Shown here: positions 14,201 to 26,764 of the stretch, piece after piece
How positions within the stretch are numbered: position 1 is the stretch's first letter
Layout: the number at the start of each line of letters is the position of its first letter
Assembly (NCBI GenBank): GCA_964030785.1
Contig: OZ034968.1
Coordinates: forward strand, 70,215,399-70,279,398
Origin: Siderastrea siderea
Taxonomy: Eukaryota > Cnidaria > Anthozoa > Scleractinia > Rhizangiidae
DNA: 64,000 nucleotides
Direction of reading: 5' to 3'
Notes under the pieces: model-generated
Databases searched by the model: none
Seen by the model: only the letters and a program-made list of their open reading frames with translations
What the model was told of the DNA's origin: nothing
Position numbers and translations under genes: made by a program

Positions 14201-17200
14201 ATCTTTTTTAGTGTGAAAAAGTCAACTTACAGTAAATTTAACTGGTTGTACAAACGGTGGTAAAAAAGAAGAAGAAAGAACCCATTTATATGCGGGCGAT
14301 TGATGCGCGAGTGGTGTAGGTGTCCAATTGCAGGTATTCAATTTGAACAACTTCAAATTAGATACCTGTAATTGTACACCATATGATTGCACGTCAATTA
14401 CGTGATAATTTCACCAGTTAAAAGAGAGCTTCAATCTGGCTGAAATTTCATACGAGAACATAGATTTTGGCAAAAATTTTGAATCGACCAAGTCCAGAAA
14501 AGCCAGCAGGGCTTGTTGATGAGCTGTGTTTTCTTGGCTATATTTTTATAATTTTTTCAGTAATTAATGCCCAAGTGTACATGTAAGATGTGATAGTGAC
14601 AAGTCGAAAAGTTGGTAAAAATTATCCTAACGCTTAAAGATAAATTATATTGGTATCAAATAATGGATGGCTTAAAAAATGATAACTGCTGATCAGAAAA
14701 ATAAACAAATAACATAATCAGAAAAATAAACAAATAACATATTATGTTATTTGTTTATTTTTCTGATCATCAGCTATCATTTTTAAAGCCATCAGTATGT
14801 AACCAGTCAAGATTACCGGCAAACAGAAATTTTCTCCAAACAAATTGTCATTTTGAATGGTCTTTGTCCGTTGACCATCTGTTATTTTGAGATCCAGTGA
14901 AATGTTTGTGGCTAGTTACTGATCTTAACACAATACCAATTACAGTGCTTTCTTTTTTCATTGATTTGTGACAGAAAAGAACAAGATTTCAGGAAAGAAG
15001 ACAAAAGGTACAATATGCAGTGCCCAATTCCTTTTTTAATATTGCACTTGTGCATAATTATGGTATTTGTAATTCAACAAAATATGCAGGAGACTTAGCA
15101 ATGCTGAAAACAACTACCATGAAGCTTTGCTTGTGTGCCCCATACATTCATACAGGAATTTGACCATTCACTATTTTTTTAATTATCTGCACAAGTCGTT
15201 AGATAAATAAAGACTCAAACACTAAATGACAGTGCAAGCACCATTTAAAAATGGGCCTTAAGAGTTATTTTTTGTTTTACTTTGTTGTTATTATTACAGG
15301 TGCTGGGAAAAAAGGCTGTCAGAAGAAGAAGAAGCAGAAAAGTGGTAAATGCTGATAATTTATGTCAAAATTGTGTCACTTCATTTATCATTGTACATGG
15401 ATTGTGTACCACGGAATACATGTACTCAGCTTAGTAAAAAAATAACGCCTCAGGGCTTAAAATAAGTGCCGGACAATGCACAATGTGCGGCCAAGATGAC
15501 AATTTCTCTGGACAAACGACTTCATTTTTGTTGGTCATCAGTTTTGACCGGTCATTGACCATTTACACATCTCCCATAATACACCTTGTTTGCCCCCCAA
15601 AATTTTGCGTAAGTATTGTTTTAAATTTCTCTTGGGACGACAGTATGTCCCAAGAGAAATTGAAAACAATGCTTATGCAAAATTTTTGGGGGCAAACAAG
15701 GTGTATTATGGGAGATGTGAAAGTGGCGAATGCATCAGACTAAAATAGCAACTTGTTATGCTAATTTAGAACGTTAATTCTAACAACTTACATGTATTTT
15801 AACCTCTTCTCGTGGAACAAGTAGAGGTTAATGTAGAGGCAACCTCTACATTAAAACCACAGATAACTCATTCGAGTGCAAAAGAGGGAAAACAACATGA
15901 CAGATGTTTGCATTTTGCCTCAGTAAATAGACCTCTTAATTAAGCTTCGTTTGTTTGTTGTCCTATTGTAGACCATGTGACGCTACCCTTGAGAATTATT
16001 TCTTTCAAATTCAAACAAATTCACGTGGAAATGAACGAATATTTTCCAGAAAGACAAAGGCAAAATTCTTTTGAGAGCATCACATGATCTGGTGAAGAGA
16101 TGACGCGCCCTCTTCTATCACAAGAACTAAGACGAAAGGCAAAAGTGACTACTATTAATTTTAACGACGTGACCAATCTAAAAACGGTTTTGCTGGTCAA
16201 TGTGACCAGCAACTATCCAAAAATTATTTTGAGCCCTGGTGCCTCATTGGCTTTCCACCATCTCATAACCAATGCGTGCTAGTGAAATAATTGTTTAATA
16301 GTACATTGTTTTCATAATTATACCCTGCAGATAAAACAGAGAAAGAGAAAACTCACGAAAAAGCAACAAAGAAGAAACCCAATGGTAAATATAATTATTA
16401 TTAATAATAATTATTATTATTGTTATAAAATTGTTATTATAATTATAATTATTATTCCTAGTAATAATCATACATGAACAATTGAACTGCAATTATTCCA
16501 CAAACTTTGAAGACTTATTTCGTGGCATACATTTAATTAATTAATGTAATTGGTGCCACATCACAGACTGGCTGGACATTGGCTTTCAACCATCTCATAA
16601 CCAATGCGTGCTAGTGAAATAATAGTTTAATATTACATTGTTCTCATATTTATACCCTGTAGATAAAACAGAGAAAGAGAAAACTCATGAAAAAGCAACA
16701 AAAAAGAAACCCAATGGTAAATATAATTGTTATTATAATTGTACATTGTAAGTTGTAAAATTGTTATAATTATAATTATTACTAGTAATAATCATACATG
16801 AACAGTTGAACAGCAATTATTCCACAAACTTTGAAGACTTATTTGGTGGCATTCATATAATTAATTTATGTTGTTGCAAAATAAATCTACTGAGTTGTTT
16901 AACTTGGAAGCAAGTGTGCCTTAAAACACATTCTACTGAATTGTTATGTCCCACAAAAGAAATCTATACCAAATTGTCTGTTGAGTTGAATGGCTTATCA
17001 GATTGTGCTTAGACAGCACTACAGACAACAATTTCCATTTGATGTATTCACCAAACGTTGCACACACATCCCTAAGACTTTAATTGATAAACCATTTTGA
17101 ACATCATTGAGTAAATTGATTTACCAGCAGTAAAGGTTGACTATAACTTATGCAATTTCCCGTTGATGTGTGTAAAGGATTGTTTCCGGCTGCTTGATTG

Positions 17201-20200
17201 GCCAGTGATACTTAAAAAAAAACTGCTCTTAATGTAGATGTATATGTTATACTCTGTGGACAAGTTACTATCAAGGTTCCTACACTTCCTGTTAATGAAA
17301 GCCTTTAGAATTTTTATTCTTCAAACTTGTTTACAAACAAAACGTTTTTTTTGATTTGGCCTCTTTCAGCTCAGAAAGCTTCTCCTAGAAAAGCTCTTGC
17401 AACTGCAAGTCTTGTGGCAGACATATTAAAACTATTCAACAGCAAAACAACATTTGTTGTGAATGAGTTGTCAAGTGACGACTCAATGAGTGATATTGAG
17501 GATGATGACCGCTATCATGATGATGAATCCCATGTACCACCTCCACCACCACCACCGCCAAAAAGGCCTCTGCCAGCTCCCCCAAGGCCACAAATTGGCA
17601 TGAAGTGCCCTAAATCGTCGTTCCCTCCGAAGAAGTGCCTTAATCTCAAGTGTAAGGAGGAGAAAGAAACACTACAATCAAGAATATCTGAACTTGAAGC
17701 AGAACTAGATGAAACAAGTTAGTAATCCTTGTAGACTTACATTAACCCAATACAGCGTAATCAATAACTGAAGTGTTCATTTTGGATCCTGATGCTGAAC
17801 TTTATTTTTCCTTTTGGTTTTGAAATCTGTCCAAAAATTGGCACATGAGCCAATGGAATGTATGACATCAATAGTACAAGTGGCTATCCTTAAGTATAGT
17901 CTGTTGACAGCGTCATCTGCTACTAGTTAGGAAACAAAATGCAACTGTACCCGCCTAAGTTATAAGTGCTAAGAACAGTATTAAAGTGTTCATTTCTTAT
18001 ATCAGTATATACATGTACACATACACCTTTACAGCTGTAGCTCAAGCACCCACTTTTATGTACCAATAAAATTCCGGTTATAAGCCCTGAGCTTATACAA
18101 CTTCATACATGTAATGGTTTTTGAGTGGGCTTATAAGTGGAGAGGCTTATATATATTTGGGAGGGCTTTTCAGCAGAATCAGGTGTATAAATGGGTACCG
18201 GCGACATAATGCTGGGGGGGTACCCTGCGATGGACTAGCATGCCATTCAGGGGGGAATAGAAATATTCCTAGCCGCTTAATGCTACAGAATCTGGGATAA
18301 GCTCTGGCAAGTATGGGCCACTTGGCTCGAGGCTTACCTTACTTTTAATTTTCAGCAGAATAAAAAAAAATTCGGAAAAGGGCCACAGGAATGTTGATCA
18401 AAATGTGTTGTTTAGTTCAAAACGCATCATAAAGCAACATTTACCCCTTTTTCAGTACTCTCATCTGGCATCTGGAGGGAGGCTTACATGTAGGTATATC
18501 CAGAGGGGTGCTTAAAATCGGATGTATTTATTTGATTCCAGGTAGATGGGCCTATAACCAGGGCTTATAACCGGAATTTTACAGTAATAGATTAATAATA
18601 AAAATAAGGCTCAAGGTGACTGTCACTGTAGCATTTCCTCAGAAACATGTAGTTGTTGACTGATTTATACTGTTTTTTTAGGGGCATCAAGTTCCTCTAA
18701 TGCAACACTACCCAGATGTGAGGTTACAACTCCCTCTGGGCACATGGACGCTAGTGAAGCTTCCCGTAGGGGGGTAAGATTTTTAGGATAATATCAATAA
18801 TTTCAATAACACATCACACATTACAATAATGTATATTTAATGTACATGTACCATCTGTGAAATTACATTCCTTGTAGTTTGTCCTTTAAAAATGGTTGCA
18901 ATTTTTTGTATGAGCCTTGGAATGAGAAGATCTGCTCATACACTTAAAAGCATACACCGACTACCGCCCCAATGATTGCTTTGCAAGTAGTGACACAGAG
19001 GTAATCACTCAGATTTCATATAAGAGAATGTATGGGAAGTTGCTGTAATACCCCTCCCCCTTGTTTTTGTTTTACTTGTGTCAGTGATTCTTCAATGAGG
19101 TACATCACTGTAAAAAGCAGCTACTGGTTTAAGAAAGCATGAACATTGGAACAATAATTATTATTTAGTTCATACAAATAAATTCATTCTATTGCTGGGC
19201 TGTAGACTTTAACCTGTGAATTACACAATGTGTCTACAAACCGATGTATTAATTAATTGAAGTTATTCAATATTGAAAGAATACATTGTATACTTATACC
19301 AGTGTTTTTTCTTTTTCTTTTTCAAGCTTTCAGAGATTGGAGAAGGGGTGTGGTGTTGCCCCGTAAAAGTGAAATCTTTAATAAGCTCAAACTATTCAAG
19401 ACGAGCATTGGCATGCAGTCTCCTTTCCCTTTTTTACCCAACAAGAGAGTTAAAGGGTAAAAGATTACAAGATTTAGACCAGAAAGTTGTGACTACAATC
19501 GCAGGTAAACTGGAAAATAAAAACAAAAATTATCAAATTCAAAACTGATATAATATTTACGCCTGGGCCAAATAAGGATGAGAGTTCAAACTCTCACTCT
19601 TGTTTGGCATGGACCTCTTACTCACTCTGTCTCTCATAGACTATCATGCACTCTCATCCACATTGACCGTACTCAAATTTTTACAAGAGTTGATAAGAGT
19701 TTGATAGACGGTCACTGTCATTTGACCGGAGTTGATAGTCAATGAGAGTTGACAAAATATATCATGAAAGTCAACTGTCATCAACTCGCATCCTCATTAT
19801 GCCAGGCTTTAGGATATTGAATAATCTAACTGAGTGATACAGAAAGAAAAATCATGCATGGTTATTATTATGATTATTATTACTATTAATAATTATTATT
19901 TTTATTGTTGTTGTTGTTTTTGTGTTGTTGACTTGTCCCCATCAATGGTAAGAGGCCGGTTGGGGTTAAGACTCGGCATTGGCATATAAATTATTTGCAT
20001 ATGACAGCAACTGTTTGCTTAAAGCCGGCACTTTTGACCATTTAAGTGGACTGTCATATTTTTTATACTGGCTGCTGTTATTACACCACTTTCTGGAAAA
20101 TGTTATCTAATTTTTTAAAAAAAATTGGTCTTTAGATTTTGCAGTTGTTGCAAAAATAAAAAGTCCTGATGCTGAAAACGAGGAAGGAGTTGGAAAAAAA

Positions 20201-20575
20201 AGGTTACAACAACAATGTAACAAGGGGGAAAGTGATGCAAGCACTACGTGGAAAGTGTAATGGGGTCATCTTTAACAGGAAGAACCCAACATATGATATA
20301 TTATGAAACGTCAGACAGTTTTTGTTTGTGTTTGTGGTTTTGTATCTTTCAATTGGCATGAGATAAACCAGTGAATACTGAGACACTGGCTGATACAGCC
20401 TGAATTTCTAACTTAGTTTGTTGTAGGTTAATTGTTTAATTGTTTGTCTCACCGTATAAAACATTTACAAAGGTACCAGTAATCAATAAGAGTGATACCA
20501 TTTTTATTTTCTTTTACAGAAAGATACCAACAGAAGAAGCGAGCTAAGCTGCAACAAGCTGAGAATAATGAATAA
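11214..20575 (+). CDS. BEN-domain protein encoded by the large transposon, about 11 coding exons
   Basis: Exons: 11214-11389, 12925-13074, 13921-14016, 14975-15007, 15300-15344, 16331-16384, 16663-16716, 17370-17717, 18682-18773, 19327-19504, then either 20136-20260 or 20520-20575. Most introns are phase 1 and all phases agree. The start MSFAVVTWKAIGSEDI opens a short N-terminal module seen in BEN proteins. Frame then shifts +1 near 11255-11262 to PVEEVEVLNTKNL, the frame that splices correctly onward. The middle is charged and lysine-rich, with a tandemly duplicated exon, eight consecutive prolines and a coiled coil (EEKETLQSRISELEAEL). Exon 19327-19504 encodes a BEN fold (EIGEGVWCCPVKV ... 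RRALACSLLSLFYPTREL ... LDQKVVTTIA). BEN domains bind DNA or chromatin. Inside this element it could bind the subterminal repeats (inference). Two 3' ends are phase-compatible; AATAAA at 20591 supports the distal one. About 449 residues with the proximal end. Confidence 0.72.
13521..13821. mobile_element. MITE-like element with internal minisatellite
   Basis: Imperfect inverted ends (ACTTGCAGTATACATGACGG near 13531; CCGTCATGTATACTGCGAGT near 13792) flank five or six degenerate copies of a GTATTTTTTTGGGTC-like unit. It lies in the BEN gene intron before the exon at 13921. Confidence 0.55.
14666..14793. mobile_element. Palindromic MITE-like element
   Basis: GATGGC ... CTGATCAGAAAAATAAAC at the left is mirrored by GTTTATTTTTCTGATC ... 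GCCATC at the right. The left arm carries an internal direct repeat of AATCAGAAAAATAAACAAAT. It is intronic in the BEN gene. Confidence 0.55.
15562..15722. mobile_element. 160-bp near-perfect hairpin (MITE)
   Basis: Arms of about 75 bp (starting TTACACATCTCCCATAATAC) pair almost completely with the reverse complement ending GGGAGATGTGAA. The short centre is around ACAGTATGT. It lies in an intron of the BEN gene, and the close pairing suggests a recent insertion. Confidence 0.65.
16245..16869 (+). repeat. Tandem duplication of a BEN-gene exon with its flanks
   Basis: Copy 1 (16245 to about 16545) and copy 2 (16577 to about 16869) are offset by 332 bp at the exon. Each contains a 54-bp exon (16331-16384 and 16663-16716) encoding the same lysine-rich peptide DKTEKEKTHEKATKKKPN, with its own GT-AG borders and identical phase. 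The flanking AAT-rich microsatellite differs in length between copies. Confidence 0.8.
18063..18584. mobile_element. MITE-like element with TAAAATTCCGGTTATAAGCCC ends
   Basis: AAAATTCCGGTTATAAGCCC near 18068 is mirrored by GGGCTTATAACCGGAATTTT near 18561. The interior has further inverted GCTTATAA motifs and no ORF. It is intronic in the BEN gene. Confidence 0.55.
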
Positions 20576-20586
20576 GTTTTTTGATT

Positions 20587-20711
20587 AACAAATAAAAAAG
20601 CCTTGGCCGTGCTTTGTTCTGTTAAAAAGCATGCAAGGAAGTGATGAGAGCACGAAAGAAGTGTAGGGTGAAACACGAGCCGTAGGCACGGCCAAGGCTT
20701 TTTTATTTGTT
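20587..20711. mobile_element. Hairpin element at the BEN gene 3' end
   Basis: AACAAATAAAAAAGCCTTGG (20587) is mirrored by CCAAGGCTTTTTTATTTGTT (ending 20711). The arm supplies an AATAAA (20591-20596) 15 bp after the distal BEN stop codon, so a mobile hairpin may provide the polyadenylation signal. Confidence 0.55.
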
Positions 20712-21889
20712 TTATAATAAAGTTTTACTTAAAACTTTAGAGAAATTAGAATTAAACAAGATTTAATCTCAGGACACGCACACGGAATGGCGTGACGAAT
20801 CGTACATGGCGGCGTAAAAAGTCTTTTGATTTACAAATTCTTTTTTTTTTTTTTAAATCGTCTGAATTTTTGAAATAGTGCATGTTTAGCACTACTTGAG
20901 GTCTTATCATCAATTTTTGATAGAGCTGAACAACTCAAATCTTGAAAATTTTCCTCGGTTTGCTAAAACAGCGAGATTTGAAATGATCCATAAGCTGCAC
21001 GCGCGCGCAAACGGAAAAAGATGGTGAGAGCACTCGTAAGCAGCGTGCTTTATACTCTCATAAAGCACGCTGTTTAAACCAATCAGAACGCTCGTTAGAT
21101 TGTCACTTTATCATAATAGTTTATACAGAGCCCTCGTTAAGATTTTTAGATTTCTAAGACACAAATCAATTCTTACCTGTATTGTGAACCTATAATTGTT
21201 GGATAAACTGACAATGTTCAACGATAACATTAAGAGAAGATAATCTGATATATAAATAATATTTTACTCCAGTCCATGGAATAAGAAGAGTTAAGTTCAA
21301 ATTAATGTGATGGCTGACTGAGTTTTTTGTTTGTCCAACCAATATGGGGTAGGGGGGCTAGGCAAGAAACCACCTGTCTGGTAAGCCAAATGGACAAAAT
21401 TTATTGGCCTTAAAATTTGAGTTGAGACTTTTATATTAGGTGTACATGAAGCTTGCCTTGATTATGAAATGGCACAAGGAAGTTTGAATCTTTTTCTTAG
21501 TTTCTACTCCGGATAGAAAGGAGGCTATACAAACAAGACACTATCTTTTAAGGTGGGGAAAGGGGGTTACATGAAGAGACCACCTGACTTTTTGCAGAGT
21601 TGTGGGTCCTGTCTGAGTAAAATAGTTGTTACCATATCCCTTATTGATTCAACTTGCCATACTTCTGTGCTATTTGTGTTATGCAATGTTGTCTTCAGCT
21701 ATTCTAAATTTTGTTTTGAGCAGCAATTTACAGAAAATTTAGAACATGTTTTCAAATGTATAGCGTAGTTCTTTTCCAGACGGACATAAAAATAGCATGA
21801 AAAAATAGTTTACAAATACTGTGAGAATTTATAATGTAATTTTAATTCTGTTTGTATACTGTTGAGTTTGTAATAAATACATTTTAAAT

Positions 21890-22523
21890 TCCAACCTGCT
21901 TCTGTTATTTAATTCTTAGACAACTTTCAAAATATATTTTAAAGTGTTTTAAAACAGGTTTAAACACCATTTCAAAATATGTTTTAATAGTGTTTTAAAC
22001 AGCTTACAAAACTATTTCAAACAGTCAAAAACTATATGAAAAATATAGTTTAAATATTACTTTTCAAAAACAGTTCAAAAATAGCCTGCTTCTGTGGATT
22101 CTTAAAAAAAATTTTCAAAATAGGTTTTAATAGTGTTCTAAACAGCGTAAAACACCATTTTCCAAATATATTTCAATACTGTTTTAAGCAGCATACAAAA
22201 CCATTTCAAACAGTCAAAAACTATTTCAAAAATATAGTTTAAATATTATTTTTAAAAACAGTTCAAAAATAGCATGCTTGTGTGGATTCTTAGAGAACTT
22301 TCAAAATATATTTTAATAGTGTTCTAAACAGCTTAAAACACCGTTTTCAAAATAATTTCAATACTGTTTTAAACAGCTTACAAACCCATTTCAAGCATTC
22401 AAAAACGATATAAAAAATATAGTTTAAATGCGTATTTTTAATATGTTTTTCCAAACCAGTTTAAAAATAGTTTCCAAAAACAGTTTAAAAACAGATTAAA
22501 AATAGTGTTGTGTTTCGTAAGGG
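21890..22523. repeat. Right subterminal tandem repeats and TIR of the TNP2/BEN element
   Basis: Three degenerate tandem copies of a ~188-190-bp unit begin at about 21895, 22085 and 22273 (CCTGCTTCTG/CATGCTTGTG starts). Each holds the same order of TTTTAATAGTGTT, AAACAGCTTA, CAAAAACTAT and ATATAGTTTAAATA motifs. The block runs into AAAACAGTTTAAAAACAG-type repeats and ends in GTTTCGTAAGGG, the right terminal inverted repeat. Confidence 0.7.
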
Positions 22524-22525
22524 TA

Positions 22526-24630
22526 GCCAGTCGCCGGTTTGTGTCATAAATTCAGTCGGCGATTCGTGTCTATCTACCCTTCACATTTTGGTCTCTCGAC
22601 GGTGTAAATTTTCATTGCCGCCAGAAATATTTTAACACAGTAATTTACAAATGTTTTTCTTCAAACCTGTTGTCATTCAATGTCCAAAATCCACGTACCA
22701 ATTGGGTCTCTGTAGTGTGGAAGTTGGGTGAAATTTGCTATTTTTTTTTAATACCTGAAACTGGTTTTCTTCTAACGGCCGATACATTCTCACTTGAACA
22801 GCTTATCCAAAGAAAATTACTGTATTATAAAGAGGTAAAGTGTGTTTATATTGTGTTTGTGTTTCATTAACAGACGACGCCGCGTTTTAACGTACGAGCG
22901 AGATAAAAATGTGTTATTTTCCGCCAGTTTCACTATTCGAAGGAGGCCGATATGCCGTATTTTCAAACTTTGCCCGATTTCGAAAAAAATAAAAAGCTGT
23001 TGAAACTTTTAATGTTATTTTTGAAAATGCTTCACTATAGAGGTTACTTGGGCAAAATATAAAGAAATTCGAAATTTCACGACTGACGCTCGATTCTCGA
23101 TAATTTCAGACATCGGCTGTTAAGTATCTCTCTCCGTATACGTTATGTATACGGACGCATTATACCACCTTATATTTGTTATTTCATGCAGTGATTGCTG
23201 AACAGAAAAACAAAAATCTCAGCTGGTCTAATATTGTGTAGGCAATTACTCAAACCAGTTCATGTAGTCAGAAGCAATGGATTATTACAAAGACAAAGCT
23301 GAAGTCACACTAGTCTGAGTTTGCACGTATATCCACCTTTGTTTATCCCAGTCATCATCCTCATAGCACCTACAGGTGGAGTAAAAGACCACAAATGAGC
23401 ACCATACTCAAACATTCTTATTTATTTGCTTTGAGACGCTCCCTCATAAATGGCTTGAAATTTACAACAATAAAAGCACTGCACTTCCATTTGAAAATCA
23501 TTTACAGCTGCTGATTATGATAAATAAAACACACTCTTTAGAAATTATATTGATGTCTCAGCCGTTAGGCATGCTTATCTTCAATGTATAAAATACTTCC
23601 TGCTAACTTAATAAGTTTATATCAGTGTTCTCTCTGCAAAAGTCCTCATTCCAAAGAGCCGAACAACTGAGTCTATCTTTCTCTTGGCGTGAAAACCTAT
23701 GAAAAGATGAACAAATTAAGTTACAAAGAAGTACACCGTAAACTTGAGCTTGTCTGGTATCGGTTTGCGTAAAATAATTGAAGTACATACAATGACGCTC
23801 TGAACAAAAGAAGTAAAGTCAAGGCTGCGTCAATCTCTCGTTATTAACACATAAAAGTACTGACCATTCAATTCTGGAAGCTTCTCCTTCAAGCCAGTCA
23901 AGCCAGTAGAGCTGAAAGTTAGTCAATCCCAACAATCCAATTCGCTATCTTGCTTCGCGCAAGATTGTTGTTGTCGTTGTTTAGGCTTTATCCACGAACG
24001 ACAAACCCAAAAACTACACATCTTCGAAATCGCATCGAGCTGAATCTTAGCGCTCTCCTCAGCCGTCAGTAGCTTTCATTGTATATCAATACTAGCAAGG
24101 AAAATGTAAGTTTCATCGCTCAAACACTTGACAAAGACCAAAGAGACAAACATTCTGCGCGATTTGTGACGTCATACGGCCCGCTTCTTCGGCCAACTAG
24201 TTCCCAGTCTTCGGAGACACGATTTTGGTCATTTTGGGTACTTTCAACGGCAAAAAAACGGATTTTTGTTTCTTGCCATCCAATTTCTCTTGCCATTTCG
24301 GAATTAACACATAATGAACTACCAAAATGTGCGAAAAAAATTTTAGTTCACCCGCACTTTAATTGAAATCAAGGAGGGCTGTGAAAAGGTTCTACCTATT
24401 CTCCTCATTATCATTTTGGAGTAGTTTAGAGTTCTCTAAAATGATGTTTTTGGCTGCAAGGTTATGTGACTGAATGATAAGTGAGCGCAAATGGAATTCT
24501 CTCGTTCTTTTTCTGCTGTGACGTCGACGTTTGCAGTACTGACTGTTGATTGATCTGTTGTCTATTGAACTGGATGACATAATTTGCATGTGGCGTCGTT
24601 AAAAGATTGAAGATAGTTTCTTCTCGAAAA
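22526..24630. other. Intergenic, no gene seen
   Basis: There is no coding exon with domain or splice support between the right end of the large transposon and the candidate first exon of the LRR gene. Short ORFs here show no recognisable protein. Confidence 0.45.
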
Positions 24631-26421
24631 ATGCTGCGAGTCCTAACTTTTAAAGAAACCGGAGGTTTAAGGCGCGTTTTATTTTATGTGTATCGAATAT
24701 TTCTGCTTCTCAGTTCACTTTCCAGGAAATGTGACTGTCCAAGGATTTGGTAGCGTATCCGTTGGAAATACTTTGTTCGCCTTGTTATTTGGTTCTAAAG
24801 AAAAACATTATGTATGAAAGAGCTAAGCGTCGCCGTAACATTAAAAAAAATGACTGAGCAATGTACGGTAATCAGTCTCAGTTGTCCCTGTTTCACCCCG
24901 CGAAAGTTACCCAGCCAGAAAAACTCCCTGGGTACATGTAACCTTTATTACCCAGGTAAATAAAAACCTCAGCTATCTTTCCAGGGGAAAATTGTACTGG
25001 GGAAATCATGTTTAGCTAGGGCTGTGTAACTACGGCTAATGAATTTATTTGGTTATGAAAAGTCTGTGACAAAGTTCGGCCTTTTAATTCAATATGAGAT
25101 AAGAGGGAACAAATCGCTAGAATCTACACTAAGTTAATTTTGTCATTTAACGGTAAAAAAAGTTAGGATTTCACAAATTATTGTATCAGTGAATGGTTCA
25201 TTCAAGAAAAACCCTTAAAACAAGGGCATTTAGTTGGGGATCACCTTTCGACAAGTATAGTGACTCAAATATACAGGTAAAGCGATTTTATAAAACACTT
25301 GGCATTTCTTTATAAATACTAAAATTCCGAGGGGGGTAGGAGATTTCAGAGGATTAATTCAAGCAACTACGGCTTGGTTTGAAGTTCTTGGGGGTAGCTC
25401 TTAAAACCAATGGCTCACAAGTTAAATTTACTCCAACTTGCAAAGGCCCGTCTTTGATAAACCACAGGGTTTCTTGTTTGTTTTACAACGTGCATGGTAG
25501 ATATCTGCTTTACAGAGCAGGGGATGAACAAACGACGTGTTTTTTCATAAAAATTTGATTACCTCTCTTCACCCCTTGAGTAAAGACTAGTGAAGCCAGA
25601 GCCTTAACTACAGATATAGAGTCATGTTTAGTTGAGAGTCTATTTTGTGGTTGGCATGCTGTGACCAGCTAATCAGAAAATGCGGAATTTCTTTGTTGTC
25701 AATGGAATTACCGTCTTAATTGAAAAACGAGGAGCTGACAAAAACTGTAGAAAATTAAAAATAATAACAGATGAAAATTACAAAATTATTTATGACGTTA
25801 ATCGCTTATGGAGACACCAGGCACCACGATTTTCAGAGTGGCCGTTATCTTTAATTATATCACTACCATTTTTAGGAGTATCAAGTTTAACCAAATTTCA
25901 AGGATCGACAAAGAAACATTTCATGGCCTCGGAAGATTAATGTTACTGTATGTAAGCTTGACAACAGGGTATACAGGGGTAAGAAAATTCAGGAAACTAA
26001 AGAAGGTTACCATAAGCCAGGTCTGAACTGTTAGGGCCGAGTTAGGCGGTACGAATTTTGCTTACATTATGTTGTATGCGACTTGCTCACGTCATTTCTG
26101 CAACACGAATCGTGTCGTCTAAATCAGACGTACAACATCATCACGACAGTTGCACACAACACGAAAAATGCCGTAGGATTTTAAAACATGTTTTAAAGCC
26201 CTGCAACAGTCGTAGCCACGATCAAAATGTTAGAATGATGAGTTGTATACGATCTTTGCTCGACGCGAGCAGCTCGCGCTGCAAAAGTCGCATACGTCAG
26301 TCGTAAGCAAAACTCGAACCGTGTAATTCGGTGCTTAAGCTGGTTAATTAGGTCGTAGATTATATTGTAAGCATTAACGTTAACTAATGAACGGGTGGAT
26401 GTGTAGGGTCACCAATGCCAC

Positions 26422-26459
<38 letters not shown>

Positions 26460-26723
26460 AAGTGAGACCGGAAAACAATATTATAATTATTAGTTAATCA
26501 TTAGTAATACACCTCTCATCAAATTAGAACCAGTGTTTCATAAATTTTAAATAAGCCTCTGTTGTAGGTAATATAAACTTAAATATCTAAGCAATTTAAA
26601 TGCTTTATTCAATAAGTGATTTGAAACCGGGATACTATAGTGCAATACGTTTTCTACAGTGTAAGACGCTCTCATACTCATATTTTTCTCCTTATATAGT
26701 AAAATGACGCTATAGTTGAATGG

Positions 26724-26764
<41 letters not shown>

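Larger units (their letters stand above)
814..22523. mobile_element. 21.7-kb CACTA/TNP2-like DNA transposon carrying divergent transposase and BEN-domain genes
   Basis: The left end reads CCCTTACCAAAACAACCC from 814. The reverse complement of the right end reads CCCTTACGAAACACAACAC from 22523. These are imperfect terminal inverted repeats of about 30 bp, and both are flanked by the dinucleotide TA (812-813 and 22524-22525), a possible target duplication. Inside each end lies an AT-rich array of TTTTAAA/AAACTGTTT-type motifs, like the subterminal repeats of CACTA (En/Spm) elements that bind an accessory protein. Between the ends are only two recognisable genes, transcribed divergently: a TNP2-family transposase (minus) and a BEN-domain protein (plus). 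Two genes plus subterminal arrays parallels plant En/Spm (TnpD and TnpA), but BEN in the second role is my inference. Superfamily assignment rests on the transposase. The exact termini and TSD are less certain because TA is short and palindromic. Confidence 0.7.

Noticed and set aside
22524..22560. Right flank similarity to the left flank (GGCTACCG at 793, GCCGGTTTGTG at 22553)
   Set aside because: Too short and not collinear; not evidence of a longer target duplication.
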